Source of the DNA: Bryobacterales bacterium
GTDB lineage: Bacteria > Acidobacteriota > Terriglobia > Bryobacterales > UBA6623
Length of the DNA stretch: 64,000 bases
Direction of reading: 5' to 3'
Assembly: GCA_028819575.1 (NCBI GenBank)
Contig: JAPPLB010000079.1
Span: forward strand, 35,647 to 99,646
Shown here piece after piece: positions 52,932-61,900 of this stretch. Position numbers and translations under genes: made by a program. Under the pieces are notes generated by a model. It did not search any database. It was not told the origin of the DNA and worked only from the letters and a program-made list of their open reading frames with translations. Within the stretch, counting starts at the first letter, position 1. Each line of letters opens with the position of its first letter.

Positions 52932-54002
52932 TCACTCGGCTCCATCCTGCAGAGCGTGGCAGCGGGCAGGGACGTATCGTTTGGGGATCATCGTGACGGT
53001 TGTCGTCCAATACGTGCCGATCTTGTGTTCGACGATGGAGCCCATCAACATGTGCGCCTCCCACTTGGTCAATCCGCAATCCTCACGCAGCCAGCGGATC
53101 ATGTCGGAGTTCGCCTCGCGCAGGCGCGAATCCGTATCGGCCTCCTTGGACGGGTTGCTGACGATCGAGGCGATGTGCGTGTCGTTGACGAGCCTCGGGC
53201 CGGTAAGGTTCTTGTTCTTGACGACGCGCACGGTGAATTGCACGTCCATCGACGTTTCGATGCCGGCGCCAAAACCCTCGCCGTCTCCTTGTTGCGCGTG
53301 TCCGTCGCCGAGATAGAAGTAGGCGCCCTCGTGAAAGACGGGGAAGTACATCGTCGCGCCTTCGACGACGTCGTTGTAGTCCATGTTGCCGCCGTGGATG
53401 GACGTCGGACTGTAGGCCTTCGTCGACTGTCCCGGCTCGCCGACGCCGATCGTGCCCAGCATCGGCCGCACGGGCAGCTCGATCTTCCAGTCGGAGCGCA
53501 TCTCGGGCTTCAGCCGGGGGCTCGTCGTGAGCTTCTCGAGATCGATGTCCCACGGGACGAGGTCGCCGCGCTCCGGTCGCACGGCATGCATACCGAAGAT
53601 CGGCTCGCGCGCGTTTTCGGTGTCGCCGGGCTTGATGCGGGCATCCGGGATGCCGCTCGTCGTGTAGCCGTAGTTGCGGTTCACGCGGACCTTGTCGAGA
53701 TGGACTTCCAGGGCGTCGCCCGGTTCGGCGCCCTCGATATGGAACGGTCCGAACAGGGGGTTGCCGCCCTCGGGTGCAACGTAGGGGTGTTTCAGGTGGT
53801 GGATGCCCTTTTGGTCACCCCCGCCCGAGTCCCACGTCTTGGTGATGACCGTGTCTCCCGACTTGATGCGAAGAATCGGTTCCTTGTGGGCGGAAAGGTT
53901 GCGCGAGTGGTGATCGGGATAGATCTCGTAGGTTTCAGCGCCGGCCAGGTGGCCGAAGAGCAGGGAAACCGCGAGATAGAGGGGCGCGAGCCTGCGGGTC
54001 AT
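52932..54002 (-). CDS. Exported acetamidase/formamidase family protein (copy 1)
   Basis: A 356-aa FmdA/AmdA-type protein that hydrolyses short amides to ammonia and acids. The signal peptide (MTRRLAPLYLAVSLLFGHLAGA) is followed by the family body: HHSRNLSAHKEPILRIKSGD, GPFHIEGAEPGDALEVHLDKV, GTIGVGEPGQ and the metal-binding segment LGDGHAQQGDGEGFG. Enzymes of this family are mostly cytoplasmic; export is unusual. The gene overlaps by 4 bp (53999-54002) the paralogue upstream, so they are translated together. Bases 52921-52937 next to its stop resemble one MITE terminal repeat. Confidence 0.87.
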   Translation of the reverse strand: MTRRLAPLYLAVSLLFGHLAGAETYEIYPDHHSRNLSAHKEPILRIKSGDTVITKTWDSGGGDQKGIHHLKHPYVAPEGGNPLFGPFHIEGAEPGDALEVHLDKVRVNRNYGYTTSGIPDARIKPGDTENAREPIFGMHAVRPERGDLVPWDIDLEKLTTSPRLKPEMRSDWKIELPVRPMLGTIGVGEPGQSTKAYSPTSIHGGNMDYNDVVEGATMYFPVFHEGAYFYLGDGHAQQGDGEGFGAGIETSMDVQFTVRVVKNKNLTGPRLVNDTHIASIVSNPSKEADTDSRLREANSDMIRWLREDCGLTKWEAHMLMGSIVEHKIGTYWTTTVTMIPKRYVPARCHALQDGAE

Positions 54003-55063
54003 TCGTCACCTCCGAATTGATGACAGCGAGGGGGCAGATACTTCTTCTTCATGAGGGTGGCGATGGAGCCGTAGTAGGTGACGATCTTGTGCTCGACGAC
54101 GGAACCGAGCAGCATGTGCGCCTCCGGTGACGTAAGTCCGCAGTCGTCCTGGAGCCAGTTCAGCATGTCGGAGTTCGCGGAACGGACACCGATATCCATG
54201 TTGCTGTTGAACTCGGGTTGGCTCGCGATCGACACCAGGTACTCGTCATTGATGAGCCGCGGGATGCGCAGCCTCTTGCCCTTGTGCAGCTTCACCGTGA
54301 ACTCGACGTCCATCGATGTTTCGACGCCCGCGCCGAAGCCCTCGCCGTCGCCTTGCAGCGCGTGTCCGTCACCGACGTAGAGGTAGGCGCCGGGGGCGAA
54401 TACCGGCAGCAGCACGGTTGCGCCCTCGACGATGTCGTTGTAATCGATGTTGCCGCCGTAATCGCCGGACGGTCCTGACGTGCGCACCTGATATCCCGGC
54501 GGGGCGGGCGCCACGCCGATGCAGCCCAGCATCGGGCGCGCCGGCAGTTCCATGTTCCAGCCGGATTTGTCCTGCGGCCGCAGCCGCGGCGTGACGGTCT
54601 TCTTCTCGAGATCGACGTCCCAGGGAATCAGCGTGGCGCGGCCCGGCCGCACCCTGCCCATGCCGTAGTTCGTGTCATGGATCTTCTCGCCCGGATTCAG
54701 GATGCCCGGCTGCACGGCGAAGGTCGTGTAGGCGTCCTTGCGGTTCAGCCGGATCTTGTCGATGTGGACTTCGAGCGTATCGCCGTACTCGGCGCCCTCG
54801 ACATGGAACGGACCCATCAGCGGATTCCCCTTTACCGGGTACCGGTACGGATGCTCGATGTGCCAGACGCCATCGCGGTCTTTGCCGCCCGAATCCCAGG
54901 TGCGTGTCTTGACGGTGTCGCCCGATCGAATGTGGGCTATCGGCTCCCTCTCCGCGGAAAAGACGGGAGAGTGATGCTCGGGGTAGACTTCGTGGACGGC
55001 CGCGGACGCGGACAGGGCCGAGCCCGCCAACAACGCAAGGACTCCGGAGATACGTCGGACCAT
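53999..55063 (-). CDS. Exported acetamidase/formamidase family protein (copy 2)
   Basis: A 354-aa paralogue of the preceding gene's product (signal MVRRISGVLALLAGSALSASA; family body GNPLMGPFHVEGAEYGDTLE, GCIGVAPAPPG and VGDGHALQGDGEGFG). The two are clearly a tandem duplication, with the same length, same signal type and overlapping ends. Start 55063 has AGGAG nearby; the extension to 55096 adds an unusual leader and is rejected. Together with the propeller-CehA gene and the SelA-like genes it forms a block of exported enzymes for nitrogen-containing compounds, but no common pathway is certain. Confidence 0.87.
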   Translation of the reverse strand: MVRRISGVLALLAGSALSASAAVHEVYPEHHSPVFSAEREPIAHIRSGDTVKTRTWDSGGKDRDGVWHIEHPYRYPVKGNPLMGPFHVEGAEYGDTLEVHIDKIRLNRKDAYTTFAVQPGILNPGEKIHDTNYGMGRVRPGRATLIPWDVDLEKKTVTPRLRPQDKSGWNMELPARPMLGCIGVAPAPPGYQVRTSGPSGDYGGNIDYNDIVEGATVLLPVFAPGAYLYVGDGHALQGDGEGFGAGVETSMDVEFTVKLHKGKRLRIPRLINDEYLVSIASQPEFNSNMDIGVRSANSDMLNWLQDDCGLTSPEAHMLLGSVVEHKIVTYYGSIATLMKKKYLPPRCHQFGGDE

Positions 55064-55175
55064 AGGGAGGCTCCTGTTCCAGAAGGAAGTATCCAAATTC
55101 TATTGTCTGTGGCGGCGCGCATACTATGATAGCCCCCGGAGCTTGCACGTAGGGAATCGCAGGGTGCGGGCGGCG

Positions 55176-55205
55176 GTTCGTGATCCTTGTCTCGTGATTC
55201 GTGGG
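55176..55205. repeat. CACGAAT-type short-repeat array 5 (reverse orientation)
   Basis: GTTCGTGATCC then TTGTCTCGTGATTCGTG, 13 bases before MITE copy E. Orientation as in array 4. Confidence 0.55.
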
Positions 55206-55217
55206 CCGGAGGTGGTC

Positions 55218-55424
55218 TTGCCTGTATTTCTCACCACGCGGCGAGGCGAAGTGGGTGAGAGGGCCGTCAGGACGAGGCGCAAGCCGGGCGGAGGAAAAAG
55301 GCGCGAGCCGCTTGGCGCGCGCAGGCGTACTTGAACCGTACGTTGAGCACGGCAAGCAAACGCAACGAAGTCCTGGCGGTCATATCGCGTGCTTCGACCG
55401 TTGGGTGGTGAGAAATGCAGGCTA
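55218..55424 (+). repeat. MITE-like repeat, copy E (full length)
   Basis: A 207-bp element, left end TTGCCTGTATTTCTCACCACG, right end GTGGTGAGAAATGCAGGCTA, interior almost identical to copy D. It stands between the acetamidase pair and the DUF29 gene, whose 5' side it flanks. Copy F flanks the 3' side of the same gene. Confidence 0.8.
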
Positions 55425-55483
55425 GCCGCCGTTGCCGGAGGAGGCCGCCGCGCGGGTGTTAGAATGATCCCCGAGGCAATCTC

Positions 55484-56092
55484 ATGTCCTCTGCAACCAC
55501 TCCCGCACGCGGTGTTCGACAGGCGACGGCGGTGGATCTCTACCACACTGACGGCTACACCTGGGCCATCGAACAAGCTGACGCACTGCGGCGCCGCGAC
55601 TTCGATGCCGTCGATTGGGACAATGTGATCGAGGAAATCGAGGACTTGGGCAGAAGCGAAGAACGCAGCTTGAAGAGTCAGTACGCCAAGGTCATCGAGC
55701 ACTTGCTCAAACTCCAATACCGGCGGCAATGGGAAACCGGACCTGTCCCCGGCTGGAGAACTTCCGTCAATAACGCCCGGCGCGAAATCGAAAAGGTCCT
55801 GCTGGAAAATCCCGGGCTCGGGGGCAAAAGCGATGAGGTCTTCGCCACGGCATGGCGCCATGCCAAGGGAGATGCCATTGCAGCTTTCGTGAACCACGAC
55901 GTGGAAGCCATCGTGGACGAGGCGCAATACCCCCGCGAACAGAAACGCCTGACCCGCTCCTGGAACGAGGTGCTGCCCGCCGGCTGCCCCTATACCCGCG
56001 CACAGGTCGAGGCCGCTCACTGGTGGCCGGAACGCCGCGGTCTCCCATTGACCCTGGAACGGCCGCAGTCCGGCGGCCGCGAACCCGATTAG
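55484..56092 (+). CDS. DUF29 family protein
   Basis: A 202-aa protein of the DUF29 family: YHTDGYTWAIEQADALRRRDFDAVDWDNVIEEIEDLGRSE at the N-terminus, then SQYAKVIEHLLKLQYRR and NNARREIEKVLLENPGL, ending ARAQVEAAHWWPERRGLPLTLE-like. The family is common in Cyanobacteria and other environmental bacteria, usually as scattered accessory genes, and its function is unknown. The gene is bracketed by MITE copies E and F on both sides, and its TAG stop (56090-56092) is the first three bases of copy F. This suggests that the repeat and the gene travelled or recombined together. Confidence 0.85.
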   Translation: MSSATTPARGVRQATAVDLYHTDGYTWAIEQADALRRRDFDAVDWDNVIEEIEDLGRSEERSLKSQYAKVIEHLLKLQYRRQWETGPVPGWRTSVNNARREIEKVLLENPGLGGKSDEVFATAWRHAKGDAIAAFVNHDVEAIVDEAQYPREQKRLTRSWNEVLPAGCPYTRAQVEAAHWWPERRGLPLTLERPQSGGREPD

Positions 56093-56169
56093 CCTGCATT
56101 TCTCACCACGTGGCGAGGTGAAGTGCGTGAGAGGGCCGTCAGGACGAGGCGCGAGTCGGGCGGAGGAAA
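56090..56169 (+). repeat. MITE-like repeat, copy F (left part only)
   Basis: Starts TAGCCTGCATTTCTCACCACG within the DUF29 stop codon and continues through GTGAGAGGGCCGTCAGGACG and CGGGCGGAGGAA, then breaks off into ACTAAAAACTAAAACCCG. The right end is absent. Confidence 0.75.
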
Positions 56170-56199
56170 CTAAAAACTAAAACCCGCCGCACTGCCGCT

Positions 56200-57462
56200 T
56201 CAGGTCGCTTTCGCGTGGCTCAACAGCGCTTCCTTGATGCCTCGCGCCGCGAAGATTTCATCGCCGTCGCGCATGCACTGCGTGGTCAGGCTGGATCTCG
56301 GTTCGTCGCCGCCGCCGTTGATCAGGACGCGCGGCTGTCCTTCGCGGAGTTGCCGGTAGATATCCCGCCCCGCGGCGGTGATGACGTTCTGGTCCCAGGA
56401 GAAGTGCACGTTGTTGTACCCCTGCGTGTTGTCGACCAGCTCCGCCGTGCAGCCGGGAACCTCGTTCAGTACATCGGCGATGTACTGCGCCTTCTTGTTC
56501 CAGCCTTCCAGCACCGCGTCATGGTCAAGCGACGCGTAACGCCGAACGGCGGCGACGATGCCCATGATCTCCTCTTTTCCGACCTTCATGCCGCGGCCGA
56601 TGGACTTGTACGGCGAGTGGTTGAGAGTGGCGGCTTCGATGAGGTCCTTGCGGCCGGCCAGAATCCCGGAGGACTGCGGTCCGCGCAGGCCCTTGCCGCC
56701 GCTGATGACCACCAGGTCGGCGCCCGCTTCCGAATAGCGCGTCATGATGTCGGGCGGCGGCAGCTCCGATGCGGCGTCAACCAGGACCGGCACGCCGTGC
56801 TCCTTGCCGATCTCGATCATCTCTTCGGGCATCAATGTCCCCGGCGGATTGTCTTTCCTTCGATAGACCCTGGCCAGGACGGCGATCATGGCGGTCTTGT
56901 CGCTGATCTTGTCGATCATGCCCTGCTTCGTGTCCGCGTCGACCATCTTCATGCCGGCCGCGCGATAGGCCCGGTCGTAGTTGAAGCGTTGCTGGGTCTG
57001 CGTGAGGCACTCGACTTTGTCCCAGGTCGGATGCGGCAGGGCTTCGATCTTTTCCTGGTCCGTGCCCGTCAGGCAGGCCGCCGCCCCGAGCAGCATCGCC
57101 GAGAACGAACCGGCGCTCACCACCGCGGCTTCAGCGCCCATGACCCCGGCGATGTAGTCCCCCGCTGCTTTGTTGAGGGCGTTCATGTCGATGAAGTAGT
57201 CGTTGGCTTCCTCCATCGCGCGCATGACCTCGTCCGGCATGCGTGACCCGCCGATGACGGTGTTGTGGCCCTGGCAGCTCAGAAACGGACGCAGGCCGAG
57301 CCAGCGGTTGTAGATGCTATCCTGGCCCCAGCCCATGGGGTCCTTGAGCCGGGAGGCGGCCGTGCCGCAGGCAGCGGCCAGACCGCTCAGCGCGGCGACC
57401 AGCCCGCGTCGGGTGATTTGCAAAGGCGAGAGACTGCTGATTTCCTTGGTGTGAGTGTCCAT
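56200..57462 (-). CDS. Tat-exported SelA-like PLP-dependent protein (copy 1)
   Basis: A 420-aa fold-type I PLP enzyme of the SelA/D-glucosaminate-6-phosphate ammonia-lyase-related group. The N-terminus has a twin-arginine signal (ITRRGLVAALSGLAAAC) whose Cys sits in a lipobox-like position, so it may be a lipoprotein. The PLP lysine lies in SGGKGLRGPQSSGIL; other family blocks are ANDYFIDMNALNKAAGDYI and SAGSFSAMLLGAAACL. Export of a PLP protein needs Tat (folded with cofactor). AGGAGGTCACC precedes the start. A close paralogue follows 75 bp upstream on the same strand. Confidence 0.82.
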   Translation of the reverse strand: MDTHTKEISSLSPLQITRRGLVAALSGLAAACGTAASRLKDPMGWGQDSIYNRWLGLRPFLSCQGHNTVIGGSRMPDEVMRAMEEANDYFIDMNALNKAAGDYIAGVMGAEAAVVSAGSFSAMLLGAAACLTGTDQEKIEALPHPTWDKVECLTQTQQRFNYDRAYRAAGMKMVDADTKQGMIDKISDKTAMIAVLARVYRRKDNPPGTLMPEEMIEIGKEHGVPVLVDAASELPPPDIMTRYSEAGADLVVISGGKGLRGPQSSGILAGRKDLIEAATLNHSPYKSIGRGMKVGKEEIMGIVAAVRRYASLDHDAVLEGWNKKAQYIADVLNEVPGCTAELVDNTQGYNNVHFSWDQNVITAAGRDIYRQLREGQPRVLINGGGDEPRSSLTTQCMRDGDEIFAARGIKEALLSHAKAT

Positions 57463-57518
57463 GGTGACCTCCTGGTTTCAGAGCCGCCTGGGCGGCGTGT
57501 GTGGCGGCATGCCGTGCC

Positions 57519-57537
57519 CCTGCATGATGAATGCAGG
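57519..57537. repeat. Short inverted repeat resembling a MITE footprint
   Basis: CCTGCAT at 57519-57525 and ATGCAGG at 57531-57537 are the two outermost arms of the MITE-like ends with only GATGA between them, next to the TAA stop of the upstream SelA-like gene (57538-57540). It may be an excision footprint, an internally deleted element or chance. Confidence 0.4.
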
Positions 57538-58806
57538 TTAGGCTGTCCGGCCCTCGGCAAGAAAGAACTCCCGCAACCGGCGCGCGGCGAAGATTTCTTC
57601 TCCGTCCCACTGGCACCGGGTCGTCATTCTGCCGCCCTCGTCTGTGTCGTAGTAGACGATGCGCGGCTCGCCGGCCTTGAGCTTTTCGGCGGCCTCTTTT
57701 CCGGTCAGCGGGATGACCTCGCGGTCCCAGCTCAGGCTGATGTCCTCGAAGCCGTGCGCGTTCATGATCTTTTCCGCGTTCAGGCCGGGCACGTCGGCCA
57801 ACTGGTCGATGATGTAGCGCGATTTCTTGTTCCATCCCTCGATCACCGCTTCATGGTCGAGTGAAACGTACCGGTTCAGCGCCACGACGAAGCCGACGAT
57901 CTCTTCCTTGCCCACCTTCATCCCGCGTCCGAGAGCGGTGTTCGGCGAGTGGTTGAGCGCGGCGGCTTCGATCAGGTCCTTGCGGCCCGCCAGAATCCCC
58001 GTGGATTGCGGCCCGCGAATCCCCTTGCCGCCGCTGATGACGACCAGCTCGAAGCCGGCCGTGGTGTAACGGGTCAACGTGTCGACCGGGGGAAGCTCCG
58101 ACGCCGCGTCGACCACGACCGGCACGCCGGCCCTCTTGCCGAGTTCGAGGAAGTCGTTGGGCATCATGACGCCGGGTTTCGGGTTGGGATTGTTGTCCCG
58201 GCTCGCCAGGCAGGCGAGGAAAGCCGTCTTGCCGCTGATGGCGTTCGCGACCTGCTCCTTGGTCTCGAAGTCCACCAGCGTGGCCCCGCCGGCCCGGTAG
58301 GCGTGATCGTACCCGAAGCGGTGGGACGTTTGAGTCAGGCACTCGACCCGGTCCCAGGTCGGATGCGGCAGGGCCTTGACCTTCTCCGGGTCGGTTCCCG
58401 AGAGGCATGCCGCCGAAGCCAGCACCATCGCCGAGTACGAACCGGCCGTCACCAGCCCCGCCTCCGCGCCGGTGACCTCGGCGATGCGCCGCCCGGCGGC
58501 ATCGTTCAACTCGTACATGTCGACGAAATAGTCGTTCGCCTCGGCGATGGCCCGGATCACTTCCGGTGGCATGCGCGAGCCGCCGACTTTCGTGGTATGC
58601 CCGCGGCAGGTCAGGAACGGGCGGATGCCCAGCAGCCGCGTATAGATGCTGTCGTGTCCCCAGGCCTTCGAACCTTCCTGCAGCTTCGACGCGGCTGTGC
58701 CGCAGGCCGACGCAAGGCCGCTGAGGGCGGCAATCAGTCCGCGGCGGGTCATTTCCAGAGCCCCCGCTCGGGGTGCATCCGGGTCAGCAATGGTCTTGTT
58801 CTTCAT
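57538..58806 (-). CDS. Tat-exported SelA-like PLP-dependent protein (copy 2)
   Basis: A 422-aa paralogue of the copy at 56200 with a similar signal (MTRRGLIAALSGLASAC), PLP segment SGGKGIRGPQSTGIL and the same blocks (ANDYFVDMYELNDAAGRRI, TAGSYSAMVLASAACL). Both likely have the same reaction or form a heteromer. SelA-type proteins convert seryl-tRNA; the exported, truncated family here cannot do that and probably acts on a small amino compound, which is inference. GGAG lies upstream of the start. Confidence 0.82.
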   Translation of the reverse strand: MKNKTIADPDAPRAGALEMTRRGLIAALSGLASACGTAASKLQEGSKAWGHDSIYTRLLGIRPFLTCRGHTTKVGGSRMPPEVIRAIAEANDYFVDMYELNDAAGRRIAEVTGAEAGLVTAGSYSAMVLASAACLSGTDPEKVKALPHPTWDRVECLTQTSHRFGYDHAYRAGGATLVDFETKEQVANAISGKTAFLACLASRDNNPNPKPGVMMPNDFLELGKRAGVPVVVDAASELPPVDTLTRYTTAGFELVVISGGKGIRGPQSTGILAGRKDLIEAAALNHSPNTALGRGMKVGKEEIVGFVVALNRYVSLDHEAVIEGWNKKSRYIIDQLADVPGLNAEKIMNAHGFEDISLSWDREVIPLTGKEAAEKLKAGEPRIVYYDTDEGGRMTTRCQWDGEEIFAARRLREFFLAEGRTA

Positions 58807-58850
58807 TCTTTACTCCAACGGCGGCTCGATGGGTGTCCGCGAAGATCATA

Positions 58851-58897
58851 CCAAAACAAACGCCGGGCGCCCGCGGAATTTCGCGGAACGCCCGGCG
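58851..58897 (-). terminator. Intrinsic terminator of the second TonB-dependent receptor
   Basis: Read on the - strand, CGCCGGGCG and CGCCCGGCG form a perfect 9-bp stem (58889-58897 with 58861-58869) with an inner CGCG/CGCG stem, followed by TTTGTTTTGG. It stands 23 bases after the receptor's stop. Confidence 0.8.
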
Positions 58898-58920
58898 AAG
58901 TGAAACCGTTATCGAACGCG

Positions 58921-61900
58921 CTAGAAGTTCCAGCGCAGGCCCATCTGCATCTCGCGGCTTTCCAACGCGCTCGTGACCCTCCCGAAGTTGCCCGACAGGA
59001 TGTACATCTGCGGGGTCAGGAAGGGCGGCGTGTTCGTTGCGTTGTACATCTCCCACCGCAACTGGATCGAGTGACGTTCCGAAACGTCGATGTTCTTGAA
59101 GATCGAGAAGTCGAAGCTCGTGCGTCCCGGCTCTTCGAGGATGCTGCGCCCCGTGTCGCCGTACATGCCCTTGCCCAGCAGGATCCGGCTCTCGGGAGTG
59201 GCGAGCATGAAGGCGCTCGTGTCGAACCAGCGGTCCAGAGTGCGCGCGCCGCCCGAAAGATTGCCGTCACCGATTCGGAAGGGTCGCCGTGTGCAGTTCG
59301 GGCACCCGTCTCCGGGCGTCGGATCGACTCTCGACTGGTGCGGGTGAATGGGCAGCCCCGTGGCCAGCAGGAGAGTGCCGTTGACCTGCCATCCGTCGAG
59401 GATGTGCTTGGCGGGGCCGGTCAGGTTCTTGGCGAAGGGCACCTCCCACAGGAATGCGGTCGTCGCGCGGTGGGTGATGTCGAAATCGCCCCGGCCGCGC
59501 TCGGCCGTTCGGCGGTCGTGCGGGTTGTTCGGCCGTTGCGCACCGCAGCAGGCGCGGAAATCGAACATCGCCTTCGCCCAGGTGTAGGTCTGCAGGAAGG
59601 TGAGTCCGCCGCTGAAGCGCCTCTCCAGCTTGGTCAGCAGGCCATGGTAGCTGCCCGACGCCGAGCTGTCGTGAACCTCGATGCTCCCGAACCCGGCCCA
59701 GCGGCGAGTCGGGTTGGCGGTGCCGATCGTGTTCGGCAGATACGCGTTGTACTCCGCCGGGAGGTCGAAGTGGTCCGACTTCGAACCGCTGTAGCCGATT
59801 TCGGCAACGAGATCCCACGGCAGAGACTTCTGGATGTTGATGTTCCACTGCTGGACGACGCCCACTGTTTCTTCGACTTGCGCAGCTCGGATGCGGGCGA
59901 GAAAGTTCTCGCTGGTGGCCTGGTCGGCCGTCGCCATCGTGATGATCGGTCTGCGCGGCAGGGCGGCCTCCTGGATGTTCGCCGTCCCCGGCGGGTTGGC
60001 CGCCAGGTGCGGGACGAAGTTGTTGATCATGTTGACGTTGTAGAAGATCCCGTAGCCGGTTCGGATCACGAAGTCCGTCCCGCCGGTGGGCCTCCAGGCG
60101 ATCCCGAAACGAGGCGCCCAGTTGTTCTTGCTCACTACGTTCAGGGGAACCCGCGCCGCGCCCGGCGCCGGGAACAACTGGCCCGTAGCCATGTCGAAGT
60201 TGCGCGACTCGCCGCGGTCATCCACGAACGGGGAGTTGTACTCCCAGCGGAGGCCGAGGTTCAGGGTCAGGTTCGGAGTGACCTTCCACTCGTCCTGGAT
60301 GTAGGGGTGCAAGCGCCAGTACTCGAAATCCGGGTAGGTGCCGGCGTTGGGCTTGCCCGGAATGTTGCCCAGCGTTACCCGGTTCGGATTGTCGAGCAGG
60401 AAGTCCGACCAGCCGTGGCCCGAGTGGATGCCGTTGAACTGAAACGAGCCGTTGGCGAACTGGATCGTGCGCCGGGAGGTTCGGACGAGGTTGTATTCCA
60501 GGCCGGCCTTGATGCTGTGGTCTCCCTTGATGAACGAGACGCTCTGGAAAATGGAGCGCGACTCGTCCCAGATCTGGTTGACGTCGGAGGCGCCGATGCC
60601 GCAGCAACCGGTCACGCTGATGCTGACGATGCGTGCGTCGTGCGGGTCCTCGGTCTGGCCCGGAATGCCCAACTCCGTCAGGTTGTTCCATCCGCTGTCG
60701 GTGAAACCCGTCCGGCGGAAGTAGAGGTCGCGGTTGTACGAAGCCCGGATTTCGTAGAGCGACGTGTTGGAGAGGAAGTGGGTCCACGTCATCGTGGCGT
60801 TCTGCTGCTTCTTCGGGTTGAAGAATGTGAAGCGCGGGTCGACGGAAGCCAGGACATTGATGCTTGCCGGTTGGATCCTCTGGATGCCGTAGCGGCCGAA
60901 GATCTTGTTCTTGTCGTTGACGTTCCAATCGCTCCTCAGGTAGAACTGGTCGTCGTCCAAGTCGTTCTTCCTGGTGCCCGAGAAGTTGTTCCTGCCGTCG
61001 AACTGCGGGTTGCCGAAGTTCGGCTGCGGCCAGAAGGGAATCACCCTTTTCGCGATGGACGAGATTCGGCTCGACGGAATGACGTGGTTCGGGAAGGCCC
61101 CGCAAGTCGCGGCGTCCGCCGGATCCATGCAGGTGGCGATATCCAGGACCGGCCGGCTGGCGAAGAAGGGCTCGCTCAGATCGCCGTTGCGCATGAGCTG
61201 CGTCGGATACGTGCCGAAGCCCTGAAAGCTGCGCCGTTCTCCTAGGCTCTCCAGGTTGGCCGTGAAGAACAGCCGGTTCTGGACGATCGGGCCGCTGATC
61301 ACGCCGCCGAAGGTGTTGCGCGTCAGGGGCCGCTTCGGAAGGTTGGGATTCTCGAAGAAGTTGCGGGCGTCGAGCTCCTCGGCGCGGAAGAAGTGGAACA
61401 GCGTGCCGTGGAATTCGTTCGTGCCGGGCCGGATCGAGGTGATGATCTGCGCGCCCGACTGGGTCCCGTACTCCGCGTTGTACCAGCCTGCTTCGACGCG
61501 GAACTCCTGAATGGCCTCGACCGAGGGCCGCATCCGGACCATGCCGTGGATGCCGGTTCGCAGCGGAGCGCCGTCCAGGATGATGTTGTTGTTGTGCATC
61601 TTCTGGCCTTGCGCCGCGATGCCGTAGCCCGGCCCGAAGCCCGACGTCGTCACGCTGCTGCGCGGCCCGCGGCTCATGCCGGGTGCGAGCAGCGCCAGCC
61701 GGAACAGATTGCGGTCGCCCGGAATCGGCAGCTCGCGAATCTTGGCTTCGTCGATGACCGTGCTGATCGTCGTGTCGTCCGTCTGAACCGTCACCGCGTC
61801 GGCCTGCACCGTGATCTGCTCGGTGACGGCGCCGATCTGCAGCGTCAGGTTCTGGCGGCGGACCAGATCGACCTCCAGTCGCACGTCGGTCGCGACGGCG

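Noticed and set aside
17541..55205. CACGAAT arrays as CRISPR
   Set aside because: Units are 7 bp with no spacers of constant length, and no cas gene is present.
57949..61245. Long open frame (1098 codons) on the + strand
   Set aside because: Antisense to the SelA-like gene and the second TonB receptor, which are secure, and without recognisable domains.
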